Assembly (NCBI RefSeq): GCF_000261685.1
Contig: NZ_AJQE01000144.1
Coordinates: 1 to 64,000, forward strand
Direction of reading: 5' to 3'
DNA: 64,000 nt
DNA from: Bradyrhizobium genomosp. I (2014)
Lineage (GTDB): Bacteria; Pseudomonadota; Alphaproteobacteria; Rhizobiales; Xanthobacteraceae
The number at the start of each line of letters is the position of its first letter. The stretch's first letter is position 1. Shown piece by piece: positions 56,218 through 64,000 of this stretch. Position numbers and translations under genes: made by a program. The notes below the pieces were generated by a model. It worked only from the letters and a program-made list of their open reading frames with translations. It did not search any database and was not told the origin of the DNA.

Positions 56218-57453
56218 GTGACGGCCGGGGCAGGTTTTGCCATTGCTGGCGAATCAGCGATTGCCCAACGCCGAGTACCACTTGGACAACTCCCAGTGCT
56301 TTCGAGACTGATATCGTTGCTGCGCCGCATCCCTGCGGTGAACTGGGCGCTTACCCGACTTCGGCCCTTGCCGCACAGCGGCAGCATTGACGTCGCGCCG
56401 ATCGCCACAGACGCTTCGCCCGCCATCATCGATGATGTCGCGGCCACGGCTCAAGCTTCAATCGCCGCGATCAGCACCGACCCGGTGCGCGACGACGCTG
56501 ACCTCGCCACCCAGGCTCCGGTCGCGGAGAACGATGCGCCTGTGAATGTCGTCGCAGAGAATCCGTCCGACGATAGCTGTATCAGCGACGACTCATCTCC
56601 GGAGAGGGCGACGGAAATCGAGGCGCCCGCAACGCCGCCGGTAGCCGAGGAGGTGTTGGCTTCGTCGGCCGACGCAGAGAACGAGCCAGTTGCGGACGCT
56701 GATCTCGCCATCATCGGCGATGCATCGCCCGCTGGCACGCCCGCGGAAATCGATTCAGTCGTCGCAGAAGAGGCTGCGGTTTCATCATCAGACGTCGCGA
56801 CCGCTTCGACTGATGTCCCTGATGCCGTCATCGAGGCTGCCCCCTCGCTCAACCTTTCCGCCGAGGTCGAATCGGTCCCCGTCGAAGCAATCCCGGTCCT
56901 CCTCGGCGACGCCAATAGCGCCGCGGCTGATGTTTCTGAAGCCAGGGCCGACCCAGCGCTCATCGTCGAGATCGCACCGGCCCCTGCAAACGATGTTCAG
57001 CTCGTCACAGCCATTGCGACGGCGGCCAACGAGTCAGCCAGCGCCGTCACCGACATCGATCCGGCTCCGGCGCTCGAGTCTCCTGCTCCGGAGATCCGCA
57101 GCGCACCGAAACTGCGCGCGAGAGCTGCGGAGCCCGCCGATCGCGCCGCCCTGATCCGGCAGCGCTGGGCGGAGACCGGAATCAGGATGTGGAATCCGCG
57201 GCTTCACGGCTCCGGCGAGGCCGCGCTGAACATCCAGGGAAGCGTCGGGCTGCTGCCGCCGGCGCCCGGCGAGACGATGCCGCGCTACGACAAGCTGGAA
57301 TTCAAGATGCTCGGCGGGCAGATCGTCTGCGAGGGCTTCATCGTCGAGGCGCCCGCGCAGGCGAGCCATCGCAGTTTCACCCGGCTCGCCGAGCCCGGGA
57401 GAATCGAGCGCGTTCGCGAACCGGCGCGTGAACGCCAGGCCGCTTTGGCCTGA
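56218..57453 (+). CDS. Acidic Ala-rich protein with a conserved C-terminal domain
   Basis: A 411-residue protein whose middle (60-290) is low-complexity and rich in Ala, Asp, Glu and Val. A more ordered C-terminus (RQRWAETGIRMWNPRLHG, ALNIQGSVGLLPPAPGETMP, YDKLEFKMLGGQIVCEGFIV) looks like a conserved globular domain of Bradyrhizobium hypotheticals. The start codon is uncertain: the open frame begins at a GTG without a clear ribosome site, and a later start is likely. No function can be assigned. Confidence 0.6.
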   Translation: MTAGAGFAIAGESAIAQRRVPLGQLPVLSRLISLLRRIPAVNWALTRLRPLPHSGSIDVAPIATDASPAIIDDVAATAQASIAAISTDPVRDDADLATQAPVAENDAPVNVVAENPSDDSCISDDSSPERATEIEAPATPPVAEEVLASSADAENEPVADADLAIIGDASPAGTPAEIDSVVAEEAAVSSSDVATASTDVPDAVIEAAPSLNLSAEVESVPVEAIPVLLGDANSAAADVSEARADPALIVEIAPAPANDVQLVTAIATAANESASAVTDIDPAPALESPAPEIRSAPKLRARAAEPADRAALIRQRWAETGIRMWNPRLHGSGEAALNIQGSVGLLPPAPGETMPRYDKLEFKMLGGQIVCEGFIVEAPAQASHRSFTRLAEPGRIERVREPARERQAALA

Positions 57454-57516
57454 TCCTTTCTCCTGCGACCACCGCCACGATGTGCTAGGTTGAACTCCCG
57501 ACACGGGAGGTCGCAT

Positions 57517-57795
57517 ATGCGCGCAAGGCCGTTGCTTCTGGTCGTGATCGCCTTCTCCATCTCACAGCCAGCGCTCGCCGCGAGCAAACGGCCACATCCT
57601 GCAGCCACGGCCGTTCCCGCCACCGATCCGGCTGCGCCCTACAAGGCCGATCGGCTCTCGTCCTCGCGCGGAGAGACCATCCTCGACACGCCCGGCCAGA
57701 CCACGGTGCTAACGCGACAGGTGCTCGACGACATGAACGCAACCAGCCTGAGAGGCGCCATGCGCTCGACCGCCGGGGTGACGATCGGGCGCTGA
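57517..57795 (+). pseudogene. Truncated TonB-dependent siderophore receptor
   Basis: A 92-codon frame with a good GGGAGG site, signal peptide (LLLVVIAFSISQPALAASK) and the start of a siderophore receptor plug: YKADRLSSSRGETILDTPGQ, TVLTRQVLDDMNATSLRGAM and RSTAGVTIGR, then a stop. In intact receptors this is followed by the FFIRGFDARND segment and a 600-residue barrel; none of that is present in any frame nearby. A gene remnant that may still be translated. Confidence 0.8.
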
Positions 57796-58050
57796 GAGGT
57801 GCGGCAAGACGTTGCGCCGACCCGCATGGTTAGCAGAGCGTAGCGGCGGCCCTGCAGGACTTTGCAGCCGACGCGCCTCCTGACGCGTCCCCTGATCGTT
57901 AACGCCGCCTCACCAATGCAAGCGACCGGAAACATCTGCGATAGCGCGCAACCTGCGCTGGCTTCCGGTGCAGGATCGATCTAACGCGCCCTTTACCCCT
58001 GCCATGCAAGATCGGCCGCGTTTTCGGGGGAATCCGGGGCTCGTATTTCA

Positions 58051-60060
58051 ATGCCTGTTGCCGATTTGAAGTCTCGCTTTGCCGCCGCAATGCAGCTGTT
58101 TCGCGTTCCGGCGGACAACCCGGACCTGACGCGCGCGCAGTTCGATGCCTTCTCGAAGCAGATCCCGCTGCTCTACTTCATCCTCATGAGCAATACGATC
58201 GCCGTCGCCTATACGTATGTGAACGTGGCGCCGGACTGGCTGACGATGATCGTGCCGAGCGTGCTGACCGTGCTCGCGGGCTTGCGGACCTTTTGGTGGC
58301 TGCGTCAGCGTCACCTCGTGCGCAGCGACGCCGACATCCTGCGCAATCTGCGCGCCACCAACTGGCTGACCCTGCCGATCGGCGCCGGTTTCACCGCCTG
58401 GTCCTTCGCGCTCTACCCCTACGGCGATCCGTTCGCCAAGAGCCAGGTCGCTTTCTACATGGCAGTCACCGTGATCGGCTGCATCTTTTCGCTGATGCAT
58501 CTGCGCTCGGCAGCGCTGATCGTGACGCTGATCGTCGACGTGCCCTATGTGCTGTTCTTCTTCGCCACCGGCGAGCCGACGCTGAAGGCGATCGCCGTCA
58601 ACAACCTGCTGGTTTCCGGCGCGATGGTGACGGTGCTGTTCATTTACTACCGCGACTTCGCCGATCTCGTCGTCAGCCGCAAATCGCTGCTGGCACAACA
58701 GGCGGCGACGCAGGCGCTCTCGGACGAGAACTTCCGCCTCGCCAATCTCGATTCCCTCACGGAGCTGCCGAACCGCCGCCGCTTCTTCGCCGAGCTGTCG
58801 AGCGCCTTCACCGATGCCGAGCGCAGGACCGTTCGCGTCGCGGTCGGCATCATCGACCTCGACGGCTTCAAGCCGATCAACGACAATTACGGCCACTCGG
58901 TCGGCGACCGCGTCCTGATCGAGGCGGGCCGCCGCATCCGCGAGGTCTGCGAGGGCTTCGGCCCGCAACGCGTGGAGTTCGCCCGGCTCGGCGGCGACGA
59001 ATTCGGACTCGTCGTGTGCGGCGATCCCGATGATGCAGATCTGATGCGGCTCGGCGAACGCATCGCCAGCCACGTCAAGCTGCCCTACCAGCTCGACACC
59101 GCCCATACCGGATTGTCCTGCTCGATCGGCTTCGCATCGTTCCCGGACTCCGCGACGACGTCGGAAGCGCTCTATGAATGCGCCGATTACTCGCTCTACC
59201 ACGCCAAGCGCCACCTGCGCGGCCGCACCGTGATCTTCTCGAGCGAGCTCGAGGCCGAGATCCGCAGCCGCGGCGTCATCGAGAATTTGCTGCGCACGGC
59301 AAATTTCAGCACCGAGATGGAGCTGGTGTTCCAGCCGATCGTCGACGCCATGAGCGAGCACACCGCCGGCTTCGAGGTCCTGGCGCGCTGGCACAGCTCT
59401 CGCCTCGGCCTGGTTTCACCGGCCGATTTCATTCCGGCCGCCGAGCGCATCGGCCTGATCAGGCCGTTGACGCAGGCGCTGCTGGTTCGCGCGCTCGCGA
59501 CCGCCAGAACCTGGCCCGATCACATCCGCCTGTCGTTCAACCTCTCCGCCCACGACATCTGCGCGGCCGAGGGCATTCTGCCGCTGATCCCCATCATCGA
59601 GAAGAGCGGACTGCCGCCGCACCGGATCGATTTCGAGATCACCGAGACCGCCGTCACTTTCGACTTCATGCGCGCACAGCAGTCGATCGCGACGCTGAAG
59701 GCGATGGGTTGCGGCATTTCGCTGGACGATTTCGGCACCGGCTATTCCTCGCTGAGCCACGTGCATCGGTTGCCGCTCGACAAGATCAAGATCGACCGCA
59801 GCTTCGTCGCCGAGATCAACGAGAATCCGGTGAGCCACAAGATCATCAAATCGCTCACGGGCCTGTGCGACGACATGGAGATCGCCTGCGTCGTCGAGGG
59901 CGTCGAGACCCGCGCCCAGCTCGACAGCCTGCGCCGCCTGGGATGCGACTTCATCCAGGGCTATTATTTCGCAAAGCCCATGCCGGGCGATGCGATCGGC
60001 GACTATCTCGCCAGGGAAGGCCAGCGCCTCGAACAAGCCGGGGCCAGGGTCGTGGCGTGA
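58051..60060 (+). CDS. Membrane GGDEF/EAL cyclic-di-GMP protein
   Basis: A 669-residue protein with about five to six N-terminal membrane helices (30-210, for example IPLLYFILMSNTIAVAYTYV and MVTVLFIYYRDFADLVV). A GGDEF domain follows with intact RLGGDEFGL (GGDEF 314-318) but no RxxD inhibitory site in front. The EAL domain reads FEVLARW (EVL at 442-444) where EALLRW is usual; DDFGTGYSSLSHVHRL and KIDRSFV are conserved. It may both make and break cyclic-di-GMP. Monocistronic and convergent with hutU. Confidence 0.93.
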   Translation: MPVADLKSRFAAAMQLFRVPADNPDLTRAQFDAFSKQIPLLYFILMSNTIAVAYTYVNVAPDWLTMIVPSVLTVLAGLRTFWWLRQRHLVRSDADILRNLRATNWLTLPIGAGFTAWSFALYPYGDPFAKSQVAFYMAVTVIGCIFSLMHLRSAALIVTLIVDVPYVLFFFATGEPTLKAIAVNNLLVSGAMVTVLFIYYRDFADLVVSRKSLLAQQAATQALSDENFRLANLDSLTELPNRRRFFAELSSAFTDAERRTVRVAVGIIDLDGFKPINDNYGHSVGDRVLIEAGRRIREVCEGFGPQRVEFARLGGDEFGLVVCGDPDDADLMRLGERIASHVKLPYQLDTAHTGLSCSIGFASFPDSATTSEALYECADYSLYHAKRHLRGRTVIFSSELEAEIRSRGVIENLLRTANFSTEMELVFQPIVDAMSEHTAGFEVLARWHSSRLGLVSPADFIPAAERIGLIRPLTQALLVRALATARTWPDHIRLSFNLSAHDICAAEGILPLIPIIEKSGLPPHRIDFEITETAVTFDFMRAQQSIATLKAMGCGISLDDFGTGYSSLSHVHRLPLDKIKIDRSFVAEINENPVSHKIIKSLTGLCDDMEIACVVEGVETRAQLDSLRRLGCDFIQGYYFAKPMPGDAIGDYLAREGQRLEQAGARVVA

Positions 60061-60067
60061 GCCGCGA

Positions 60068-61738
60068 CTACTTCGGCAGACTCGGCAGATCGAGCCCCTT
60101 GTCCCGGGCGCAGTCGATCGCGATGTCGTAACCCGCGTCGGCGTGACGCATGACGCCGCTCGCAGGGTCGTTCCACAGCACGCGCTCGATGCGCTTCGCC
60201 GCTTCCGGCGTGCCGTCGGCGACGATCACCATGCCGGCGTGCTGGGAATAGCCGATGCCGACGCCGCCGCCATGATGCAGCGACACCCAGGTCGCGCCGC
60301 TGGCGCAATTGAGCAGCGCGTTGAGCAGGGGCCAGTCGGACACGGCGTCCGAGCCGTCCTTCATCGCCTCGGTCTCGCGGTTGGGGCTGGCGACCGAACC
60401 GCTATCGAGATGATCGCGGCCGATCACGATCGGTGCTTTCAACTCTCCCCGTGCCACCATCTCGTTGAAGGCGAGGCCGAGGCGATGGCGATCACCGAGG
60501 CCGACCCAGCAGATCCGCGCCGGCAGGCCCTGGAACTTGATGCGCTCCTTCGCCATGTCGAGCCAATTGTGCAGATGCTTGTCGTCAGACATCAGCTCCT
60601 TCACCTTGGCATCGGTCTTGAAGATGTCCTCGGGATCGCCCGAGAGCGCGGCCCAGCGGAACGGCCCGATGCCGCGGCAGAACAGGGGGCGGATATAGGC
60701 GGGGACGAAGCCGGGGAAATCGAAGGCGTTGTTCAGGCCCATGTCCTGCGCCATCTGGCGAATGTTGTTGCCGTAGTCGAGCGTAGGAATGCCCTGCGCA
60801 TGGAAATCCAGCATGGCCTGGACATGATCGACCATCGAAATCTTCGAGGCACGCTCGACCGCCTTCGGATCGGACGCGCGCCTGGCTTCCCAATCGGCGA
60901 GCGTCCACCCCTTCGGCAAGTACCCGTTGATCGGATCATGCGCGCTGGTCTGGTCGGTGACGATGTCGGGCTTGACGCCGCGGCGAACCAGCTCCGGGAA
61001 AATCTCTGCGGCATTGCCGAGCAGGCCGACCGAGACCGCCTTCTTCGTCTTCGCGGCCTCTGCCATGATCGCGAGCGCCTCGTCGAGCGTTGCGGCCTGG
61101 CGATCGAGATAGCCGGTGCGCAGGCGCATCTCGATGCGGCTCGGCTGGCATTCGACCGCGAGCATCGAAGCCCCGGCCATGGTCGCGGCCAGCGGCTGCG
61201 CGCCACCCATGCCGCCAAGGCCGGCGGTGAGGATCCATTTGCCCGCGAGGCTGCCGCCATAATGGCGACGGCCGACCTCGACGAAGGTCTCGTAGGTGCC
61301 CTGCACGATGCCCTGGCTGCCGATATAGATCCATGACCCCGCCGTCATCTGGCCGTACATCATCAGGCCCTGGCGATCGAGCTCGTTGAAATGATCGAGC
61401 GTCGCCCAGTGTGGCACGATGTTGGAGTTCGCGATCAGCACGCGCGGCGCATCGGCATGGGTGCGGAACACGCCGACCGGCTTGCCGGACTGAACCAGCA
61501 GCGTCTGGTCGCCTTCGAGCTTGCGCAAGGCCGCGACGATCCGGTCGAAGCTTTCCCAGTCGCGCGCGGCGCGGCCGATGCCGCCATAGACGACCAATTC
61601 GCTCGGACGCTCCGCGACATCCGGATCGAGATTGTTCATCAGCATGCGCAAGGGAGCTTCCGTCAGCCAGCTCCTGGAGCTGATATCGCTGCCGCGGGGC
61701 GCGCGGATGGTGCGGTCATTGTCCAGTCGGCGGTTCAT
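60068..61738 (-). CDS. hutU: Urocanate hydratase
   Basis: NAD-dependent enzyme of 556 residues converting urocanate to 4-imidazolone-5-propionate in histidine breakdown. Conserved stretches include [18 protein letters not shown] opening, [37 protein letters not shown] and the long C-terminal [20 protein letters not shown]. The ATG at 61738 has GAGG eight bases ahead. It follows hutH after 13 bases in the operon hutI-hutH-hutU. Confidence 0.96.
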   Translation of the reverse strand: MNRRLDNDRTIRAPRGSDISSRSWLTEAPLRMLMNNLDPDVAERPSELVVYGGIGRAARDWESFDRIVAALRKLEGDQTLLVQSGKPVGVFRTHADAPRVLIANSNIVPHWATLDHFNELDRQGLMMYGQMTAGSWIYIGSQGIVQGTYETFVEVGRRHYGGSLAGKWILTAGLGGMGGAQPLAATMAGASMLAVECQPSRIEMRLRTGYLDRQAATLDEALAIMAEAAKTKKAVSVGLLGNAAEIFPELVRRGVKPDIVTDQTSAHDPINGYLPKGWTLADWEARRASDPKAVERASKISMVDHVQAMLDFHAQGIPTLDYGNNIRQMAQDMGLNNAFDFPGFVPAYIRPLFCRGIGPFRWAALSGDPEDIFKTDAKVKELMSDDKHLHNWLDMAKERIKFQGLPARICWVGLGDRHRLGLAFNEMVARGELKAPIVIGRDHLDSGSVASPNRETEAMKDGSDAVSDWPLLNALLNCASGATWVSLHHGGGVGIGYSQHAGMVIVADGTPEAAKRIERVLWNDPASGVMRHADAGYDIAIDCARDKGLDLPSLPK

Positions 61739-61751
61739 GCGGAGCACCTCT

Positions 61752-63311
61752 TCAGTCGAGTCGCGGAAACGGATCGGTTGAAAGCGCGGCAGTCGCGACG
61801 CCCGGCAGCATGTCGGCCTCGATCAACGCAGCCGCCCTGGCGAGATCGCCGGCCATGTAGCGGTCGATACCGAGTGCCGGCACCTGCTCGCGCAGCGCCG
61901 CGATGACGGCAGCGAGTGGCCCGCTTGTCGCATGCGGCGCGCGCAGCGTGATGCCCTGGGCGGCGACCAGAAGCTCGATGCCGAGAATGGCGGCGAGATT
62001 GTCGGCCATGTCGGACAGGCGCCGCGCGGCATGCGCGGCCATCGAGACGTGATCTTCCTGATTGGCGCTGGTCGGGGTCGAGTCGATCGAGCAGGCAGCT
62101 GCGCGCTGCTTGTTCTCGGCATAGAGCGCGGCCGCCGTGACTTCGGCGATCATGAAGCCGGAATTGATGCCGGGATCGGGGGTGAGGAACGGCGGCAGGC
62201 CGAAATTCAGCGTGGGATCGACCAGCGTCGCAATGCGCCGCTCGCTGGTCGCGCCGATCTCCGACAGCGCCAGCGCGATTGTATCGGCGGCAAAGGCCAC
62301 CGGCTCGGCGTGGAAATTGCCGCCGGAGACGATCTCACCGGTCTCGACCAGCACCAGCGGATTGTCGGTGACGGCGTTGGCCTCGACGATCAGGGTGCGC
62401 GCGGCCTGCGTGATCAGGTCGAGCGCAGCGCCCGCGACTTGCGGCTGGCAGCGCAGGCAATAGGGATCCTGCACGCGCTCGTCGCCTTCGAGGTGCGAGA
62501 GGCGGATGTCGCTGCCGTCCAGCAGCGCCGTCAACGTCGCAGCCGCGGCGATCTGCCCGGCATGGCCGCGCAACGCCTGGATCTCGGGGCGGAACGGCGC
62601 CGTCGAGGCCATCGCCGCGTCCACTGACAATGCGCCGGTGACAAGCGCGGCCCGCGTCAGGCGAAATGCGCGCAGCACGCCAGATATGGCGTAGGCGGTC
62701 GAGAATTGCGTGCCGTTGATCAGCGCAAGACCTTCCTTGGGCCCGAGGGTCAGCGGCGCAAGGCCGGCAGCTGCCAGCGCTTCAGCGCCGGACACGGTTT
62801 TCCCGTCCACGATCGCCTGGCCCTCGCCGATCATCACCGCGGTCATATGCGCGAGCGGCGCGAGATCACCGGAGGCGCCGACCGAGCCCTGCTGCGGCAC
62901 CAGTGGATGGACGCCGCATGCCAACATTCCCTGCAGCTGCTCGATCACCACGGGGCGAACGCCGGAGGCGCCGCGGCCGAGCGAGATGATCTTCAGCGCC
63001 ATCATCAGGCGGACGATCGATTCGGGTGTCGCCGGGCCGACGCCGCAGCAATGCGAGAGGATCAGGTTACGCTGGAGTCGCGCGGTCTGATCGGGCGGAA
63101 TGCGCTTCGAGGCCAGCTTCCCAAAGCCGGTGTTGATGCCGTAGACGGGGACGTCGGCTCGCGCGGCCTTGGCGACGATCTCCGCAGCCGCCTCGACGCG
63201 CGGCCAACATGATGGATCGAGGATGACCGAAGCGCCCGCGAGCACCCGCGCGAGATGATCCAAGCTGACCGTCCCCGGCGTGACGACGATCGTTGCGTCC
63301 TGCTCCCTCAT
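61752..63311 (-). CDS. hutH: Histidine ammonia-lyase
   Basis: First enzyme of histidine degradation, releasing ammonia to give urocanate. In 519 residues the self-forming MIO electrophile is built from Ala146-Ser147-Gly148 in [25 protein letters not shown] near residue 58 is the conserved Tyr/Gly loop, and [19 protein letters not shown] is typical. The ATG at 63311 has GGAGGGGACA in front and overlaps the hutI stop by four bases, showing tight coupling. Confidence 0.97.
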   Translation of the reverse strand: MREQDATIVVTPGTVSLDHLARVLAGASVILDPSCWPRVEAAAEIVAKAARADVPVYGINTGFGKLASKRIPPDQTARLQRNLILSHCCGVGPATPESIVRLMMALKIISLGRGASGVRPVVIEQLQGMLACGVHPLVPQQGSVGASGDLAPLAHMTAVMIGEGQAIVDGKTVSGAEALAAAGLAPLTLGPKEGLALINGTQFSTAYAISGVLRAFRLTRAALVTGALSVDAAMASTAPFRPEIQALRGHAGQIAAAATLTALLDGSDIRLSHLEGDERVQDPYCLRCQPQVAGAALDLITQAARTLIVEANAVTDNPLVLVETGEIVSGGNFHAEPVAFAADTIALALSEIGATSERRIATLVDPTLNFGLPPFLTPDPGINSGFMIAEVTAAALYAENKQRAAACSIDSTPTSANQEDHVSMAAHAARRLSDMADNLAAILGIELLVAAQGITLRAPHATSGPLAAVIAALREQVPALGIDRYMAGDLARAAALIEADMLPGVATAALSTDPFPRLD

Positions 63312-64000
63312 TGTCCCCTCCACACCCGGCGGTGCAGCGGATTGAAGCCGATGCGGTAGACGAGCTCGGCGGGCCGCTCGATGTCCCAGATCGCAAGGTC
63401 ACACCATTTGCCTGCCTCCAGCGTACCGGCCTCGTCGAGGACGCCGAGCGCGCGCGCGCCTTCGCGGGTGACGCCGGCGAGGCATTCAGCCACAGTCATC
63501 CGGAACAGCGTAGCTCCCATGTTCATCGCGAGCAGTAGCGAGGTCAGCGGCGAGCTGCCGGGATTGCAGTCGGTCGCCAGCGCCATGGGAACGCCATGTT
63601 TGCGGAACGTCTCCACCGGCGGCTTCTGCGTCTCGCGAATGAAATAGAACGCACCCGGCAGCAGCACCGCAACCGTGCCGGCCTTCGCCATTGCCGCCGC
63701 GCCGGCCTCGTCCGTGTGCTCCAGATGATCGGCCGAGAGCGCCGAGAATTTCGCGGCCAGCGCGGCGCCGCCGAGATTCGAGAGCTGGTCGGCATGGAGC
63801 TTGACCGGCAGTCCAAGTCCCCTCGCCGTCTCGAACACGCGTGCGGTCTGCTCGGCCGAGAATGCGATGCCCTCCATGAAGGCGTCAACGGCATCGGCGA
63901 GGCCTGCCTTTGCAACCGCCGGCAACATCTCCTTGCAGACGAGATCGATGTAACGGTCCTTGTCGCCGTCCGCCTCCACCGGCAGCGCATGTGCGCCAAG
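63308..64000 (-). CDS. hutI: Imidazolonepropionase (C-terminal part; runs off the window)
   Basis: The last 230 residues of a metal-dependent amidohydrolase opening 4-imidazolone-5-propionate to formiminoglutamate. Visible motifs are [20 protein letters not shown] with the metal-binding His, [17 protein letters not shown] and [20 protein letters not shown] with the catalytic Asp. The frame is open to the right edge, so the N-terminal half with HxH lies beyond. First visible gene of the hut operon. Confidence 0.95.
   Translation of the reverse strand, partial: LGAHALPVEADGDKDRYIDLVCKEMLPAVAKAGLADAVDAFMEGIAFSAEQTARVFETARGLGLPVKLHADQLSNLGGAALAAKFSALSADHLEHTDEAGAAAMAKAGTVAVLLPGAFYFIRETQKPPVETFRKHGVPMALATDCNPGSSPLTSLLLAMNMGATLFRMTVAECLAGVTREGARALGVLDEAGTLEAGKWCDLAIWDIERPAELVYRIGFNPLHRRVWRGQ

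Overview
The window is high-GC, gene-dense chromosomal DNA of an alphaproteobacterium, most probably a Bradyrhizobium. Three things point there: the gene order xoxF - cytochrome c - glutathione-dependent formaldehyde dehydrogenase - gfa (the mxaF' locus described in B. japonicum), the short intergenic palindromes of the GAGCATGATC...GATCATGCTC type and the CCGTCATTCCGG / CATGGCCGGGCTTGTCC type, and the hut and thiolase neighbours. No tRNA, rRNA, CRISPR array, transposase or prophage gene was seen.

Layout. 1-7.2 kb holds housekeeping and miscellaneous genes: a Lon protease, an HU protein, a thiolase, a Tat-exported family 1 beta-glucosidase and a GrlR-like protein. 7.4-11.9 kb is a small accessory set under an AraC regulator: a decayed alpha/beta hydrolase, a FAD oxidoreductase, a metallo-beta-lactamase fold enzyme and an SDR. 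12-31.4 kb is a quinoprotein support region. It contains a TonB-dependent receptor with an operator-like array in front of it, a NarL-type two-component pair, S-formylglutathione hydrolase, and a five-gene ABC/beta-propeller operon resembling the lut lanthanide-uptake operon. It also has the CXXCW protein, a MoxJ-like binding protein, a zinc metallohydrolase, a SoxYZ-like carrier, a second complete ABC importer and several small exported proteins.

31.6-49.4 kb is the catalytic core for lanthanide-dependent alcohol oxidation: an outer-membrane protein, pqqA (26 codons), lanmodulin (four EF-hands), and three PQQ dehydrogenases that all carry the Asp-x-Asp lanthanide signature. One dehydrogenase has its own cytochrome c and binding protein, one is XoxF with XoxG, FlhA and Gfa, and one is paired with a Rieske protein. 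A molybdopterin/2Fe-2S aldehyde or heterocycle oxidoreductase lies inside this region. 49.5-53 kb has a truncated haemoglobin, 3-hydroxybutyryl-CoA dehydrogenase, and tungstate permease and binding-protein genes facing each other. 53.4-60 kb has an autotransporter, an acidic Ala-rich protein, a decayed TonB receptor start and a GGDEF/EAL protein. The window ends in the histidine utilisation operon hutI-hutH-hutU.

How it fits together. Lanthanide would enter by the TonB receptor and the Lut-like ABC system and be bound in the periplasm by lanmodulin. With PQQ made from the PqqA peptide it would charge XoxF and its two relatives. Electrons leave through cytochromes c or, for the third enzyme, probably through the Rieske protein. 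Formaldehyde is oxidised by Gfa, FlhA and FghA to formate; the nearby tungstate uptake genes could supply a formate dehydrogenase, which is not in the window. The pqqBCDE genes and the tungstate ATPase are also absent from the window.
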